DNA of 14,271 nt, taken from contig JAJFLS010000517.1 in the NCBI GenBank assembly GCA_021772595.1, positions 1-14,271 of the forward strand, in the 5' to 3' direction. The DNA is from Opitutales bacterium. GTDB lineage: Bacteria > Verrucomicrobiota > Verrucomicrobiia > Opitutales > Opitutaceae. The notes below the pieces were generated by a model. It was not told the origin of the DNA. It saw only the letters and a list, made by a program, of their open reading frames with translations, and did no database searches. Shown here in pieces: positions 1 through 12,100 of the stretch. Each line of letters opens with the position of its first letter. Positions within the stretch are counted from its first letter, which is position 1. Made by a program: the position numbers and the translations under genes.

Positions 1-2985
<2,985 letters not shown>

Positions 2986-3085
2986 ATTCTAATTTCATTA
3001 CGCATCCGCTTTTGAGGCAAGCCATCATCACGATCTTTGTTTGTTCGGTAACTATTCGCCTTCGTATTCAAGAAACGATCGAGCG

Positions 3086-5236
3086 TCATTCTTCTTTTCG
3101 CCTCAGACTTTGCTCGATGAGGGCGGAAATGCCGTTGATGTCGAAGTTCCCCGCAAGCTCGAGCACGGCGTCGGCAAGGGGCTGGTATCGGGTGCTAGCG
3201 GCGGCGAGATTGCTGGCCCATTCGGTGATGCCGTTGACGCTACCTAGCTTGACCAATCTCGCCAGCTCCTCGATGCTTTCCTTCGGCGGCAGGGGGAACG
3301 CCTCCGTTTCTACGCGCTCGGTTTCGCTATCTTCGTATTGCCAATCCAGAGACAAGTGCGTCTCCAGTTTCGATGCCAGGTTGTTCCAGGTGATCGGCTT
3401 GTCGAGGATGTCGTCGTAGCCGGCTTCGAGTACCTCGGCTCGCGCTTCCTTGGAGACGCTGGCGGAGGTCGAAATGAGGGGAGTCTTTTCCAGTCCGGGC
3501 GTTTTTTTGAGCCGTCGAGCGGCCTCCAGTCCGTCGATGACGGGCATTCTGCGGTCCATCAGAATGATGTCGGGCCGGGTGCTCCGCGCGAGATCGAGCG
3601 CCTCTTCGCCATTCTCGGCTTCGATGGTCTTGAATCCGAGGGGGGCGAGCATATCGATCAGCACGGCGCGGTTGGAGAAGATGTCGTCGACGATCAGGGC
3701 GGTGCGGCGCTCGCCTTGGTAGCCGGAGATGGCCCGCTCCTGGGACGCGGTCTGGGGCGGGGCTTCGGAGATCGGCAGCGTCAGCTCGAACCAGAATCGG
3801 CTGCCTTTCCCTTCTACGCTGTCCACCTGGAGCGCTCCTCCCATTGCCTCGACGAGGTTGTGACTGATGGCGAGCCCCAGGCCCGTTCCCATATTACGCT
3901 GGATTGTGTCGCCGACTTGCTCGAAGGGCTGGAAGATCGTTTCTCGCTTGTCGGGCGGCAGGCCGATGCCGGTGTCCTCGACTTCGAATCTCAGAGTGGC
4001 GCTCGACGCGTTATCGAGATCGCTCTGGAGGCTGGCGCGCAGGGTCACCTCGCCGTGGTCGGTGAACTTGACGGCGTTTCCGAGCAGGTTGAGGAGAATC
4101 TGCCGCAATCGGGTCTCGTCGGCTTCGACGCTTTGGGGGAGGTCGGGATCCGGCTCGTAGACGAGTTCCAGATCCTTCAGTTCGGCGCGGGCGCTGATGA
4201 TCCCCGCGATAGTCTCGAGAAATCTGGCAAGTTGGATCGGCTGGGGATCGAGCTTCAGCTTGTGGGCCTCGATTTTGGAGAGGTCTAGGATGTCGTTGAT
4301 GAGAGTGAGCAGGTGCTCTCCGCTTTCGCGGATCATGCCAAGATGGCGGCTGGTCTGGGGTAAGACGCCCTGTCGCTGCATGATTTGCGAGAATCCCAGA
4401 ACGGCGTTAAGAGGAGTGCGCAGCTCGTGGCTCATGTTGGCCAGAAAAGCGCTCTTGGCCTGATTGGCGATTTCGGCTCTTTCTCTGGCTGCTTCGGCTT
4501 CGTCTCTTGCGATTTGCAGATCATTCGTGCGTTCGGCCACTTCTGTTTCTAGATGGCTTCGATGATCCTCCAGCTCACGAAGTTTGAGAAAAACGTCATT
4601 CGCCAGTTTTTTCACCACGTCCTCGATCGGCTGGAATTCGAGAAAAGGGGTGGCGTTCGCAGGCGGAGATTCGGGATGCTTGCGGTAGGATTCAGCCAAG
4701 TCGGTGAAGGACGCCAGCGGCCCACGGAAGTACTTGCGAACAAGAAGCTTGGTGAGCACCGCGGTGCTGGATACCACGAGCAGCCAGACAATGAAACTAT
4801 TCGTCAGAATACGGTTCAAAGTGTCGCTCAGCAGAGCGCGTGAAAAATGCAGCTCCATTTCGCCCACGAGTTCATCTTTGAAGTGAATCGATCGGGTTTG
4901 GACGAATGCTGCGCCTCCACCTTGTTCGGCGGTCGAATAGATCTCGCTTTTCTGTTCGTCCCAGATTGTCACTCCGACAACTACATCGTCATGCAGTGTT
5001 GTTTCAGCGATCCGGGTCACGGTACCATGATCGACTTTCCACAGCGCCTGAGCAAGCGTACCATCAAGATACGAGAGGGTCTCTTCCACTTTGCGGGTAA
5101 AGCTCCGCTCCAGCCCGGCAGCGGTATAGAAGTAATCACCGATAGCGACCAGCACTACGACGATGGTCATGGCGGAAACCAGTGCTAGCGTGAGACGGTT
5201 GCTCATGGAGACCGTTTTGTTCGGCGCTGTACTCAT
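3086..5236 (-). CDS. Two-TM hybrid histidine kinase with receiver domain and conserved C-terminal tail
   Basis: A complete 716-residue inner-membrane hybrid kinase. Two transmembrane helices (about 14-38 and 146-166) enclose a periplasmic domain of about 110 residues (containing LAQALWKVDHGTV) that I cannot assign to a family. A HAMP-like linker and coiled coil (167-262) follow. HisKA has His270 in SHELRTP. The HATPase has N-box Asn387, DTGIGL (421-426) and GTGLGL (450-455). The receiver has acidic Asp517/Asp518, phospho-acceptor Asp561 and Lys613, so all catalytic residues are intact. A tail of about 65 residues (648-714) resembles those of the paralogues. There is no DNA-binding domain. The gene lies 74 bases after the solute-binding protein gene, suggesting an operon and a binding-protein/sensor pair. 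An alternative start is Met11 (5206). I chose the ATG at 5236 because CGGA lies about 10 bases upstream and a few extra N-terminal residues are harmless before TM1. Confidence 0.93.
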   Translation of the reverse strand: MSTAPNKTVSMSNRLTLALVSAMTIVVVLVAIGDYFYTAAGLERSFTRKVEETLSYLDGTLAQALWKVDHGTVTRIAETTLHDDVVVGVTIWDEQKSEIYSTAEQGGGAAFVQTRSIHFKDELVGEMELHFSRALLSDTLNRILTNSFIVWLLVVSSTAVLTKLLVRKYFRGPLASFTDLAESYRKHPESPPANATPFLEFQPIEDVVKKLANDVFLKLRELEDHRSHLETEVAERTNDLQIARDEAEAARERAEIANQAKSAFLANMSHELRTPLNAVLGFSQIMQRQGVLPQTSRHLGMIRESGEHLLTLINDILDLSKIEAHKLKLDPQPIQLARFLETIAGIISARAELKDLELVYEPDPDLPQSVEADETRLRQILLNLLGNAVKFTDHGEVTLRASLQSDLDNASSATLRFEVEDTGIGLPPDKRETIFQPFEQVGDTIQRNMGTGLGLAISHNLVEAMGGALQVDSVEGKGSRFWFELTLPISEAPPQTASQERAISGYQGERRTALIVDDIFSNRAVLIDMLAPLGFKTIEAENGEEALDLARSTRPDIILMDRRMPVIDGLEAARRLKKTPGLEKTPLISTSASVSKEARAEVLEAGYDDILDKPITWNNLASKLETHLSLDWQYEDSETERVETEAFPLPPKESIEELARLVKLGSVNGITEWASNLAAASTRYQPLADAVLELAGNFDINGISALIEQSLRRKEE

Positions 5237-5310
5237 AAGCCAATCCGTTTCCCGATGATGCGACGGCTATTCACAATTTTCGTCGTGTGTGGACCCTGGA
5301 GTCATACCGT

Positions 5311-6174
5311 TCACAGACAGTCCGCAAGTTCATTGGTTAATATCGATTCCGGGAGAACTCCCTCGTTTTCAACCAGCTTCCACTGGAAAGTGCGTTTCAG
5401 ATAAATGAGACCCGTGCTCAGGCGTGTGACAAGTTCTTCGGCTCGGGGCGATTTCTTGGATACCAGCATGTAGAATTTCTCCCTTTCCTCGTTCAACTTG
5501 CTGCACGCGATGTCTTCCGGCATTTCGAGGTCGCCGGCGATCATCGACCCCAGCACTAATGCGGGATGGGTTTCCACTAGGTCGCAACGCCCTTTCGAGA
5601 GCATGCCAAAAAGGCCCGGATACCCAGCAGGAGTTCTGATGATTTCAACCGAGCGAGGGATGCCGTGTTCAGCATAGTACATCTCGTAATTCCAGCCCAA
5701 ATTGCCGCCAATGCTATAGTCATGCATCTCGTTGATCCACGCTATCACTTTGCCGGTTTTTTTGGAAATAGGGCCATCCGGAAATCGTTTGCGGGAGTAA
5801 AACACGGCCGTGCCGAGGGAGTACATTGGGCCTACATAATGAAACTTCTCGGCACGCTCTGTGTTGAAAGTAGCATCAATAGCGACCTCGTAATCCCCAG
5901 GTTTGGAATAGTTTTCGACGTATTGCATGCATCGCTTCCATGGCAATAAGTCGAAAGTGAAATCCAAGCCTGTTACCTCTGTCATCAAGCGGAAATTCTC
6001 CAAGTGAATGCCGGCAAGCTCCTTGTTTCCCTCATCATCGCCACCTGTCTCGAAGAGAAAAGGAGCCCAGGGTTCGCCGCATATCCGAACGGGCTCTTCG
6101 GCAAGACCTTTTGAGGCAGGGAGCATCAATGCGATACCTAGGAGGAAGAAAGCTGAATTGCGCGGGTACGACAT
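5311..6174 (-). CDS. Periplasmic solute-binding protein, family 3-like
   Basis: A 287-residue secreted protein. It has a signal peptide (about 1-25, hydrophobic FFLLGIALML, cleavage likely after KGLA), with no lipobox cysteine at the cleavage site. The mature start, VRICGEPWAPF, and the motif LLPWKRCMQYV (about 76-86) are typical of SBP_bac_3-like proteins, where the Trp-Lys-Arg region follows the first lobe's helix. Later segments fit a two-lobe binding protein: FNTERAEKFHYVGP (103-116), GGNLGWNYE (156-164) and GRCDLVETHPAL (195-206). The mature length of about 262 residues is normal. No ABC permease or ATPase gene is in the window, so it may serve sensing rather than transport; it sits just upstream of a two-TM kinase. 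Five cysteines (32, 82, 197, 224, 286) could allow disulfides. AGAG about 8 bases before the ATG is a plausible ribosome site. The ligand is unknown; amino acids are common in this family, but other small molecules are possible. Confidence 0.85.
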   Translation of the reverse strand: MSYPRNSAFFLLGIALMLPASKGLAEEPVRICGEPWAPFLFETGGDDEGNKELAGIHLENFRLMTEVTGLDFTFDLLPWKRCMQYVENYSKPGDYEVAIDATFNTERAEKFHYVGPMYSLGTAVFYSRKRFPDGPISKKTGKVIAWINEMHDYSIGGNLGWNYEMYYAEHGIPRSVEIIRTPAGYPGLFGMLSKGRCDLVETHPALVLGSMIAGDLEMPEDIACSKLNEEREKFYMLVSKKSPRAEELVTRLSTGLIYLKRTFQWKLVENEGVLPESILTNELADCL

Positions 6175-6444
6175 TTGTTTCTCTAATTGATAGGTATCGT
6201 GGGTTTGAGGCCATAGGTGACCAGCTTTCCGTAAACCGCGCCATTTAGATTGAGAGTCTTCCCCAAGTAAACATGAAAGAAGGACGATATGAGCCGAAGC
6301 AGGCCCTCTATCAGAAAGGCATTGAGTCTATGAACAGCAATTGAACTAGAACCGTTTACGCAAAATTACGTACACCTCCCTGTATTTCCTACTCCAAAGC
6401 ATTACGCGCCATCTCGCGCATTTCTTCACGGATTCAGATTCCAG
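6175..6444. other. Intergenic region between TonB receptor and solute-binding protein genes
   Basis: This 270-base gap follows the receptor stop codon and precedes the binding-protein start. I see no convincing gene, no strong terminator hairpin with a T tract, and no clear sigma-70 promoter. The only symmetry noticed near the receptor's end is a weak CGCG/CGCG stem around 6409-6422. Its length makes a separate promoter for the binding-protein/kinase pair likely, but I could not place one. Confidence 0.5.
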
Positions 6445-8793
6445 TTAGAAGTCCGCAGTGATCGACAGTGCCGCGGCTCGCGCGCCGCCAATCCAGCCAC
6501 CCCAACCGCCAGCGACACCTCCAATATATCGTTCATCTGAGATGTTGTTCACCGTTAGACGCAGATCGATAGATTCCAGTGATTCGTTCACCGCGCCACC
6601 ATTAATACCCAGGTAAACGTCCGTCACAATGTAATCGTCGATGCGTTCTGTGTTTTCAGGGTCCATCCAGCGGTCCCCGACGAACTTGGTAGAGACGCCT
6701 GCATCGATGTATTTGCTGATCGCCCAGTTACCGGAAATGACAAACATATCCTCCGCCGAACCAAACACAGTATTGCCAGGGGTGATGCCAATGGATGTAT
6801 CAATTAAGGCATCGCCGCTACCCAGGTAAGTGGAATCATTATGCGTGTAAGACATATATAGTTTTAGAAAGTCGGTGACACGATAGTTAGTAAAGAATTC
6901 GAAGCCATCCGATTCAATTCCTCCCGCGTTAAGGAAAGTGGTGGCGGAGAGTAGGAAGTCGATACCGGCAGGCGAATCCGGAGAAATAATTGAGATGCTA
7001 TTTTCGAAATCGATATTGTAATAAGTAATTGCCCAATCCAGACGTTCACCGAAATAGCGCATACCTATATCAATGTTTTCGGATGTTTCCGGCTCAATCT
7101 GATTCAAAGAGGAACCCCCTTGTTCCAGAACGGTGTCCTTGATCGCAGCAAAGTTTTCTGCGTAACCTCCAAATAATTGAAGACCTTGTATTGGCGTTTG
7201 CGCTACCAAACCTCCCGATATTAAAATATTGGAATCAGAGTTGACCGAAGCAGTATCACCATTAAAGATATCCACTCTGTCCAGATCCACGAGGAACTGT
7301 CTCGTACCGAAAGTGGCAATCACCGGTCCCAAATCCACAGAATCCTGGAGGTAGTATACAAAAGTATCAACGGGGAATTCACGATCAAACTGAGTCCAGT
7401 ATGGCTCATCGATAAATTCAAAACCAGTTTCAGAATCGATTACTTTATGCCAATCACGTGATTCCTCGCGCAGGTAATCCTCATACCAGATGCCGGCGCG
7501 AAGCGTATTATCAAATTCGCCAATGTCAGTGTCCCACTCTATATCACCCGTAAGTCCAAAACGCTCTTTGTGATAATGAGTATGACGATAAGAACCAACC
7601 GGTATAGCGCCGCTGGCATGACAAGCGGGGTCATACTCAGGCCCGGCCCCACCATAGGGGAAAGTGATTGAGCTGACGCAACCGTCGATTGGGGCCAACG
7701 CGACGCCGTTCGCATCAACAAACTGAATGATACCGAGAGAATCCGGAGATCTCACCGCCATTGGGGTCGCAGATAATTCACTGTTGCCACCGGCGCCGTC
7801 ATCGGTGACGTCAGTGATAAACGGCGGCACCCAGTCGCCGCGACCATCATTGTAATGATAATAACCGGTGATACTGAATTCTACATCGCCAATTTCAGAC
7901 TCGGCGCGCAGATAGGTGAATAGATTCTCGCGAATCGTGGACCAGCCCTTGCGATATAACTGATCCACATAGGGAAGCCCTGTCCAGTCAGAGGTTAAGC
8001 GATCCCAGTCCGGATTTTCTTCGAATTCGGTCATCGTTACACGTTGATAGTTGTCCTCGTGGGTATCGTCCCAGGAAAGGTATCCGGTTAGGTTTAGCTT
8101 ACCGAGTTCCCTTACGATTTTCCCTGCTATATGTTCCCATTCATTTTCCGCAGAATGATTTATCCAGTCGGTATTTTCCGAGCGGGAATAGCTCACCCAA
8201 GCTCGTGTATCTTCGACAAATTCGCCGGTATCGTATCGGATGTAGTATTTTCGCGCGTCGTCTTCCCCAAAACTTGTACTGATACGATATCGTTGTTTGT
8301 ATTCAGGATCTTGAGTTAGGAAATCCAGTGTTCCTCCCAGCGCCTCGTTGGATCGGGAAGCTATATTTGCAGCGCCTTGCCATACATTGGCGCCTGCCGA
8401 ATTCATTGGGTCGATAAACCGGTTGGCCTTGGAACCGCCGCCATAATTCGAATTGCCGTTCGGAATACCATCAATCGTAATACCGATTTGCTGTAGATTG
8501 AGACTGTTCTGAAAACCACGAATGGATAGGGTTGTCGACCAGTCATCGGAACCAAAAACATCCCCTTCGTTGACCAATACGCCCGGCAAATTATCTATAA
8601 CGGCATTCACGCTGGTAAGATCCGATTGCTGCCACATCATGGACTCATCCGTTTCGTTTCTGGCGAAAGTCTCTGCCGATGAAGTGACTACAATTCCCTC
8701 CAGAACGACAGTCTCACTTTCTTGAGACCAGACGAGTGAGGAGAAAATGATTCCAGTCAGAAAAAAAGATAGTGCTTTCTTTGTATGGATCAT
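6445..8793 (-). CDS. TonB-dependent outer-membrane receptor
   Basis: A 782-residue outer-membrane transporter that would import a ligand using TonB/ExbBD energy. The signal peptide is residues 1-23 (KKALSFFLTGIIFSSLVWSQ). A TonB-box-like stretch (VVLEGIVVTSS, 29-39) is followed by the plug (about 45-160) with NAVIDNLPGVLVNEGD, TLSIRGFQ and TIDGIPNGNSNYGGG. The rest is a 22-strand-type barrel with a typical C-terminal strand, NNISDERYIGG to the final Phe782. Length is normal for the family. There is no SusC-type N-terminal extension and no SusD neighbour. A loop holds two cysteines (372, 391), the only ones in the mature protein, and an HTHYH cluster (404-408). The frame is open to an ATG at 8910, but I start at 8793 because that Met begins a perfect signal peptide and AAGAAG lies 9 bases upstream. 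The substrate cannot be read from sequence. By eye the gene is more AT-rich than the kinases. Confidence 0.93.
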   Translation of the reverse strand: MIHTKKALSFFLTGIIFSSLVWSQESETVVLEGIVVTSSAETFARNETDESMMWQQSDLTSVNAVIDNLPGVLVNEGDVFGSDDWSTTLSIRGFQNSLNLQQIGITIDGIPNGNSNYGGGSKANRFIDPMNSAGANVWQGAANIASRSNEALGGTLDFLTQDPEYKQRYRISTSFGEDDARKYYIRYDTGEFVEDTRAWVSYSRSENTDWINHSAENEWEHIAGKIVRELGKLNLTGYLSWDDTHEDNYQRVTMTEFEENPDWDRLTSDWTGLPYVDQLYRKGWSTIRENLFTYLRAESEIGDVEFSITGYYHYNDGRGDWVPPFITDVTDDGAGGNSELSATPMAVRSPDSLGIIQFVDANGVALAPIDGCVSSITFPYGGAGPEYDPACHASGAIPVGSYRHTHYHKERFGLTGDIEWDTDIGEFDNTLRAGIWYEDYLREESRDWHKVIDSETGFEFIDEPYWTQFDREFPVDTFVYYLQDSVDLGPVIATFGTRQFLVDLDRVDIFNGDTASVNSDSNILISGGLVAQTPIQGLQLFGGYAENFAAIKDTVLEQGGSSLNQIEPETSENIDIGMRYFGERLDWAITYYNIDFENSISIISPDSPAGIDFLLSATTFLNAGGIESDGFEFFTNYRVTDFLKLYMSYTHNDSTYLGSGDALIDTSIGITPGNTVFGSAEDMFVISGNWAISKYIDAGVSTKFVGDRWMDPENTERIDDYIVTDVYLGINGGAVNESLESIDLRLTVNNISDERYIGGVAGGWGGWIGGARAAALSITADF

Positions 8794-8941
8794 TGCTTCG
8801 CGCTTCTTAGGAGCGCCATCCCCTAGATGGGGTTTCCCAAAATTGTTAATCCGGTTTCGACAAATAGGAATGTAGTTAATCCCCCAGTTTCGAACAAGCG
8901 TATTCGGCATCTGGCTTTAGTGTGAAGCCCCGTACCTTTTT
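8794..8941 (-). promoter_or_regulatory. Structured leader and possible promoter of the TonB receptor gene
   Basis: Three short perfect stem-loops lie in the leader: GGCTT/AAGCC (8913-8929, 7-base loop), CCCC/GGGG (8820-8832, 5-base loop) and GCGCT/AGCGC (8800-8816, 7-base loop). The last overlaps the likely ribosome site AAGAAG of the receptor. A weak sigma-70-like pair read on the minus strand, TTGTTC (8892-8897) and TACATT (8869-8874), is spaced by 17 bases. A GTTTCGA motif occurs twice, 34 bases apart (starting at 8854 and 8888). No known riboswitch consensus was recognised. These are sequence patterns only; regulation is inferred. Confidence 0.3.
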
Positions 8942-9071
8942 AGAGACTGTTTAATAAACGCTTGAATCATTGCGAATGCTCGACGTAGGGGCGGCGCTTG
9001 CGCCGTACCGCGTAGGAAGATTACGCTCGGCTTGCGCCGCCCCTACGGTTTCGACATATTAAACAGCCTCT
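8942..9071. repeat. MITE/REP-like palindromic element with terminal inverted repeats
   Basis: A 130-base, almost fully self-complementary element. The outer arms AGAGACTGTTTAATA (8942-8956) and TATTAAACAGCCTCT (9057-9071) match at 14 of 15 positions when one is reverse-complemented. Inner arms CGTAGGGGCGGCGC (8984-8997) and GCGCCGCCCCTACG (9034-9047) are a perfect 14-base match, closing a loop of about 36 bases. Short partly symmetric sequences lie between the arms. There is no coding capacity. The ends resemble insertion-sequence termini beginning GAGGCTGTTT, which suggests a non-autonomous transposon relic. It lies after the 1358-residue kinase gene, where the hairpin could also act as a transcription barrier. 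I saw no clear target-site duplication. Confidence 0.75.
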
Positions 9072-9125
9072 TGGGCGCAGAGCGTATTGGCTAGTGGCGT
9101 TGGTCGCGGTATTCGTTTCATCAAT
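9072..9125. other. Spacer downstream of the 1358-residue kinase gene
   Basis: Fifty-four bases between the palindromic element and the kinase stop codon. I see no gene, T tract or further repeat here. With 8794-9071 it completes the 332-base gap between the receptor and the kinase. Confidence 0.5.
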
Positions 9126-12100
9126 TCAGTCTTTCGCTCTCTTTAGGCATTGGTCGACGAGACGGGTGATGCTTTTAAGATCGAATTTGTTTGCGAGCTC
9201 GATGACCGCGTCGGCCAAGGGCTGATAGTGGGAACTCTCGGCGACGATTTGAGAGGCCCAGCTGTGGATTCCGCTGATGCTGCCCGTCTTGAGCTGCAGG
9301 ACCAGCGCCTCGAGCTTAGCCTTGGGAGGCATAGCGACCTCGGCTATAAGCTCGTTGCCGGAATCGCGCTCCTCGTATTGCCATTCCAACGACAAGCACT
9401 TCTCGAGTTTCGTGGCGAGACTGCTCCAGCCGACCGGCTTGTCCAGAACGTCGGTGCAGCCCGCTTCGAGCACTTCCATTCGGGCTTCTTCCGAGACGCT
9501 AGCGGAGATGGAGATGAGGGGCGTCTGGCTGAACTCCGGCATTTGCTTCAACAGCTTTAAGGCGCTCAAGCCATCCATGACCGGCATTCTTCGGTCCATG
9601 AGGATGATGTCGGGCCGCTTGGCTTTGGCGAGTTCGATCGCTTCCCGGCCGTTTTCGGCTTCGATGGTATTGAATCCCAGCGGCCTGAGCATGTCCACGA
9701 GCAGAGCGCGATTCGAGAAAATGTCATCGACGATGAGGGCGGTGAGCGGCTTGCCTTGATAGCCGACGATCTCGCGTTCGTTAGGAGTGGGTTGGAGCGG
9801 GGCCTCTGAAAGCGGAAGCGTGAGCTCGAACCAGAATCGGCTGCCTCGTCCCGGCTCGCTTTCGACTTGAAGGGCGCCTCCCATGGCCTCGATGAGGCTG
9901 CGGCTGATGGCCAGTCCGAGTCCGGTCCCTTCGTCGCGTCCGATGGTCTCGGTATTCTGCTCGAAGGGGTCGAATATCGTTTCGAGCTTGTCGGCGGGAA
10001 TGCCGATCCCTGTGTCTTCGACCTCGATTTTCAGGGTCGTGAACGCGACGCCTTTGATGGGCGCTTGGGTCGGCGTACGCACGCTAGAGCGCAGAAACAC
10101 CTGGCCGTGCTCGGTGAATTTGACGGCGTTACCCAGGAGGTTGAGGAGTACTTGACGGAGGCGAGTCTCGTCGGCCTCGACGCTTTCGGGCAGCTGGGGA
10201 CCTTGCTCGTAGACGAGCTGCAGGTCTTTGGCCTCAGCCCGCGTGCTGATAATCCCGACGATCGTTGAAAGGAAACGAGGTAGGCGAATCGGATGCGGCT
10301 GGAGCTGCATCTTTCCGGCCTCGATTTTGGAGAGGTCTAGGATATCGTTGATGAGGGTGAGCAGGTGCTCTCCGCTTTCACGTATCATGCGGAGGTGGCG
10401 GCTGGTCTGGGGCTCGACGCCTTGGCGCTGCATGATCTGGGAGAATCCGAGGACGGCGTTGAGGGGGGTGCGCAGCTCGTGGCTCATGTTTGCCAGGAAC
10501 TGGCTCTTGGCTTGATTGGCGACTTCCGCGTTTTCCTTGGCCATTTTCAGCTGCTCGTTCGAAACGACGATCTCGTCCGTTTTTTGGGAGAGCGACCGGG
10601 TCCGTTCCTCCACTTGCTTCTCGAGCTCCTTGGTCCGGTAACGTATGGCGCTGACGCGCCAGCGGAAGACGCCGGCTAGGATGCCGGCAAACCCCAGAAC
10701 GGCGAGCGTTCGGAACCATGCGGTGGCCCACCAGGGAGCCAGGATGGCGATGTCGAGAGTGGCTCCTTCTTCGTTCCAGACGCCGTCGTTGTTGGACGCT
10801 TTGACGCGGAAGGTGTAGTTGCCGGGATCGAGATTGGTGTAGGTGACGAAGCGCCGGTCGCTGTTGACTTCGGTCCAATCCGTTTCCAGTCCTTCTAGCT
10901 TGTAGCGGTAGCGGTTTTTCTCCGGGGCTGCGAGGCTGAGGCCGACGAACTCGATGGAGATGATGTTCTGGTGGTGCCGCAGCGTCAGCTTGTTCGTATC
11001 CCAGATGGATGTTTGTAATGGCGAATCGTCGCCGATGGGAACGGGGCGGTTGAAGAGTTGGAAATCGGTCAGTATGACGGGCGGCAGGTAGGTGTTGTCG
11101 CTAATGTCGTTTGGGTGAAAGACGCTCAGCCCGTTGATTCCGCCGAAGAACATTTCGCCTTGGCTGTTTTTAGCGGCGGCTCCTCGATTGAACTCGTTGC
11201 TTTGCAGCCCGTCGTGGACGTCGAAGTTGCGAAAGGAGCCCGCGTCCGGATCGAATCGGGATAGGCCTTTGTTCGTGCTCAGCCACAGATTCCCGTTTTT
11301 GCCATCCGACCCTGGGTCTTCTTCGAGGATCTCGTAGACGACGTTGTTGGGCAGGCCGTCTTTTTCAAAGTAGCGGGTAAAGGTTTCGGTCAGGGGATTG
11401 AACTGGTTCAGTCCTTCAAGAGTGCCAATCCACAGTCTGCCCGCGCGGTCTTGGCGCACGGTCATAACGTTGTTATTGCTTAGGCTTGCGGGGTCTTTCG
11501 GGTCGTGGCGAAAGCGCTGGAACTGTTGGGTCGCTTTGTCGAATCGGTTGAGGCCGGAATCTCCGGTGCCGATCCAAATCGAGCCGTGTGAATCTTCGTA
11601 GATCGTCTTAGAAAAGCGATCGCTGCTTATGCTGTAGGGATTCTGGGGATCGTGCTGGAAGCGCTTGAATTGCTGGGTCGTCTTGTCGAAGCGATTGATG
11701 CCATTGCTCTCCGTGCCGACCCAAATGTAGCCGTCGCTATCTTCAAAGACGCTCCAGATGTAGTCGCTGCTCAAGCTGCGGCTGTCGTCAGGATCGTGAC
11801 GGTAGTGTTGGAATCGGTCGGTTTCAGGGTCTAGCCGGCAGATCCCGTTGCGCAAATGCCCCACCCAAATATAGCCGTCCCTGTCTTCGTGGATTGACGA
11901 GATTCCGTCGCCGTTGGCGAAGTCGATGCTATGCGGGTCGTCAGGATCGGGATAGTAGCGAGTGAACCGGTTTTGCTCTCGGTCGAATCGGGTCAGCCAC
12001 GGCTCCCAATTTCCGAGCCAGACGATATCGTTTCGATCGACGTAGACGAAACTGAGGTCTGGGGTGATGCTGTTTGAATCGTTTGGGCTGCCGTGGTAAA

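Noticed and set aside
3338..4288. Long open frame on the plus strand (316 codons) opposite the 716-residue kinase
   Set aside because: It is antisense to catalytic kinase domains with clear motifs, has no recognisable domain or ribosome site, and similar antisense frames recur opposite the paralogues (for example 9867-10268), as expected from GC-rich codon structure.
6445..8793. SusC-type receptor of a polysaccharide utilisation locus
   Set aside because: There is no SusC-type N-terminal extension domain before the plug and no SusD-like lipoprotein gene next to it.
8794..8910. N-terminal extension of the TonB receptor to the ATG at 8910
   Set aside because: The added 39 residues lack a signal character and would bury a perfect signal peptide starting at 8793.
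8794..8941. Cobalamin or other known riboswitch in the receptor leader
   Set aside because: The conserved cobalamin box and flanking elements could not be found; only short unrelated stems are present.
9130..9332. HPt phosphotransfer domain at the kinase C-terminus
   Set aside because: The tail is helical and follows a receiver as HPt domains do, but no conserved phospho-histidine in an HPt-like context is shared by the three copies.
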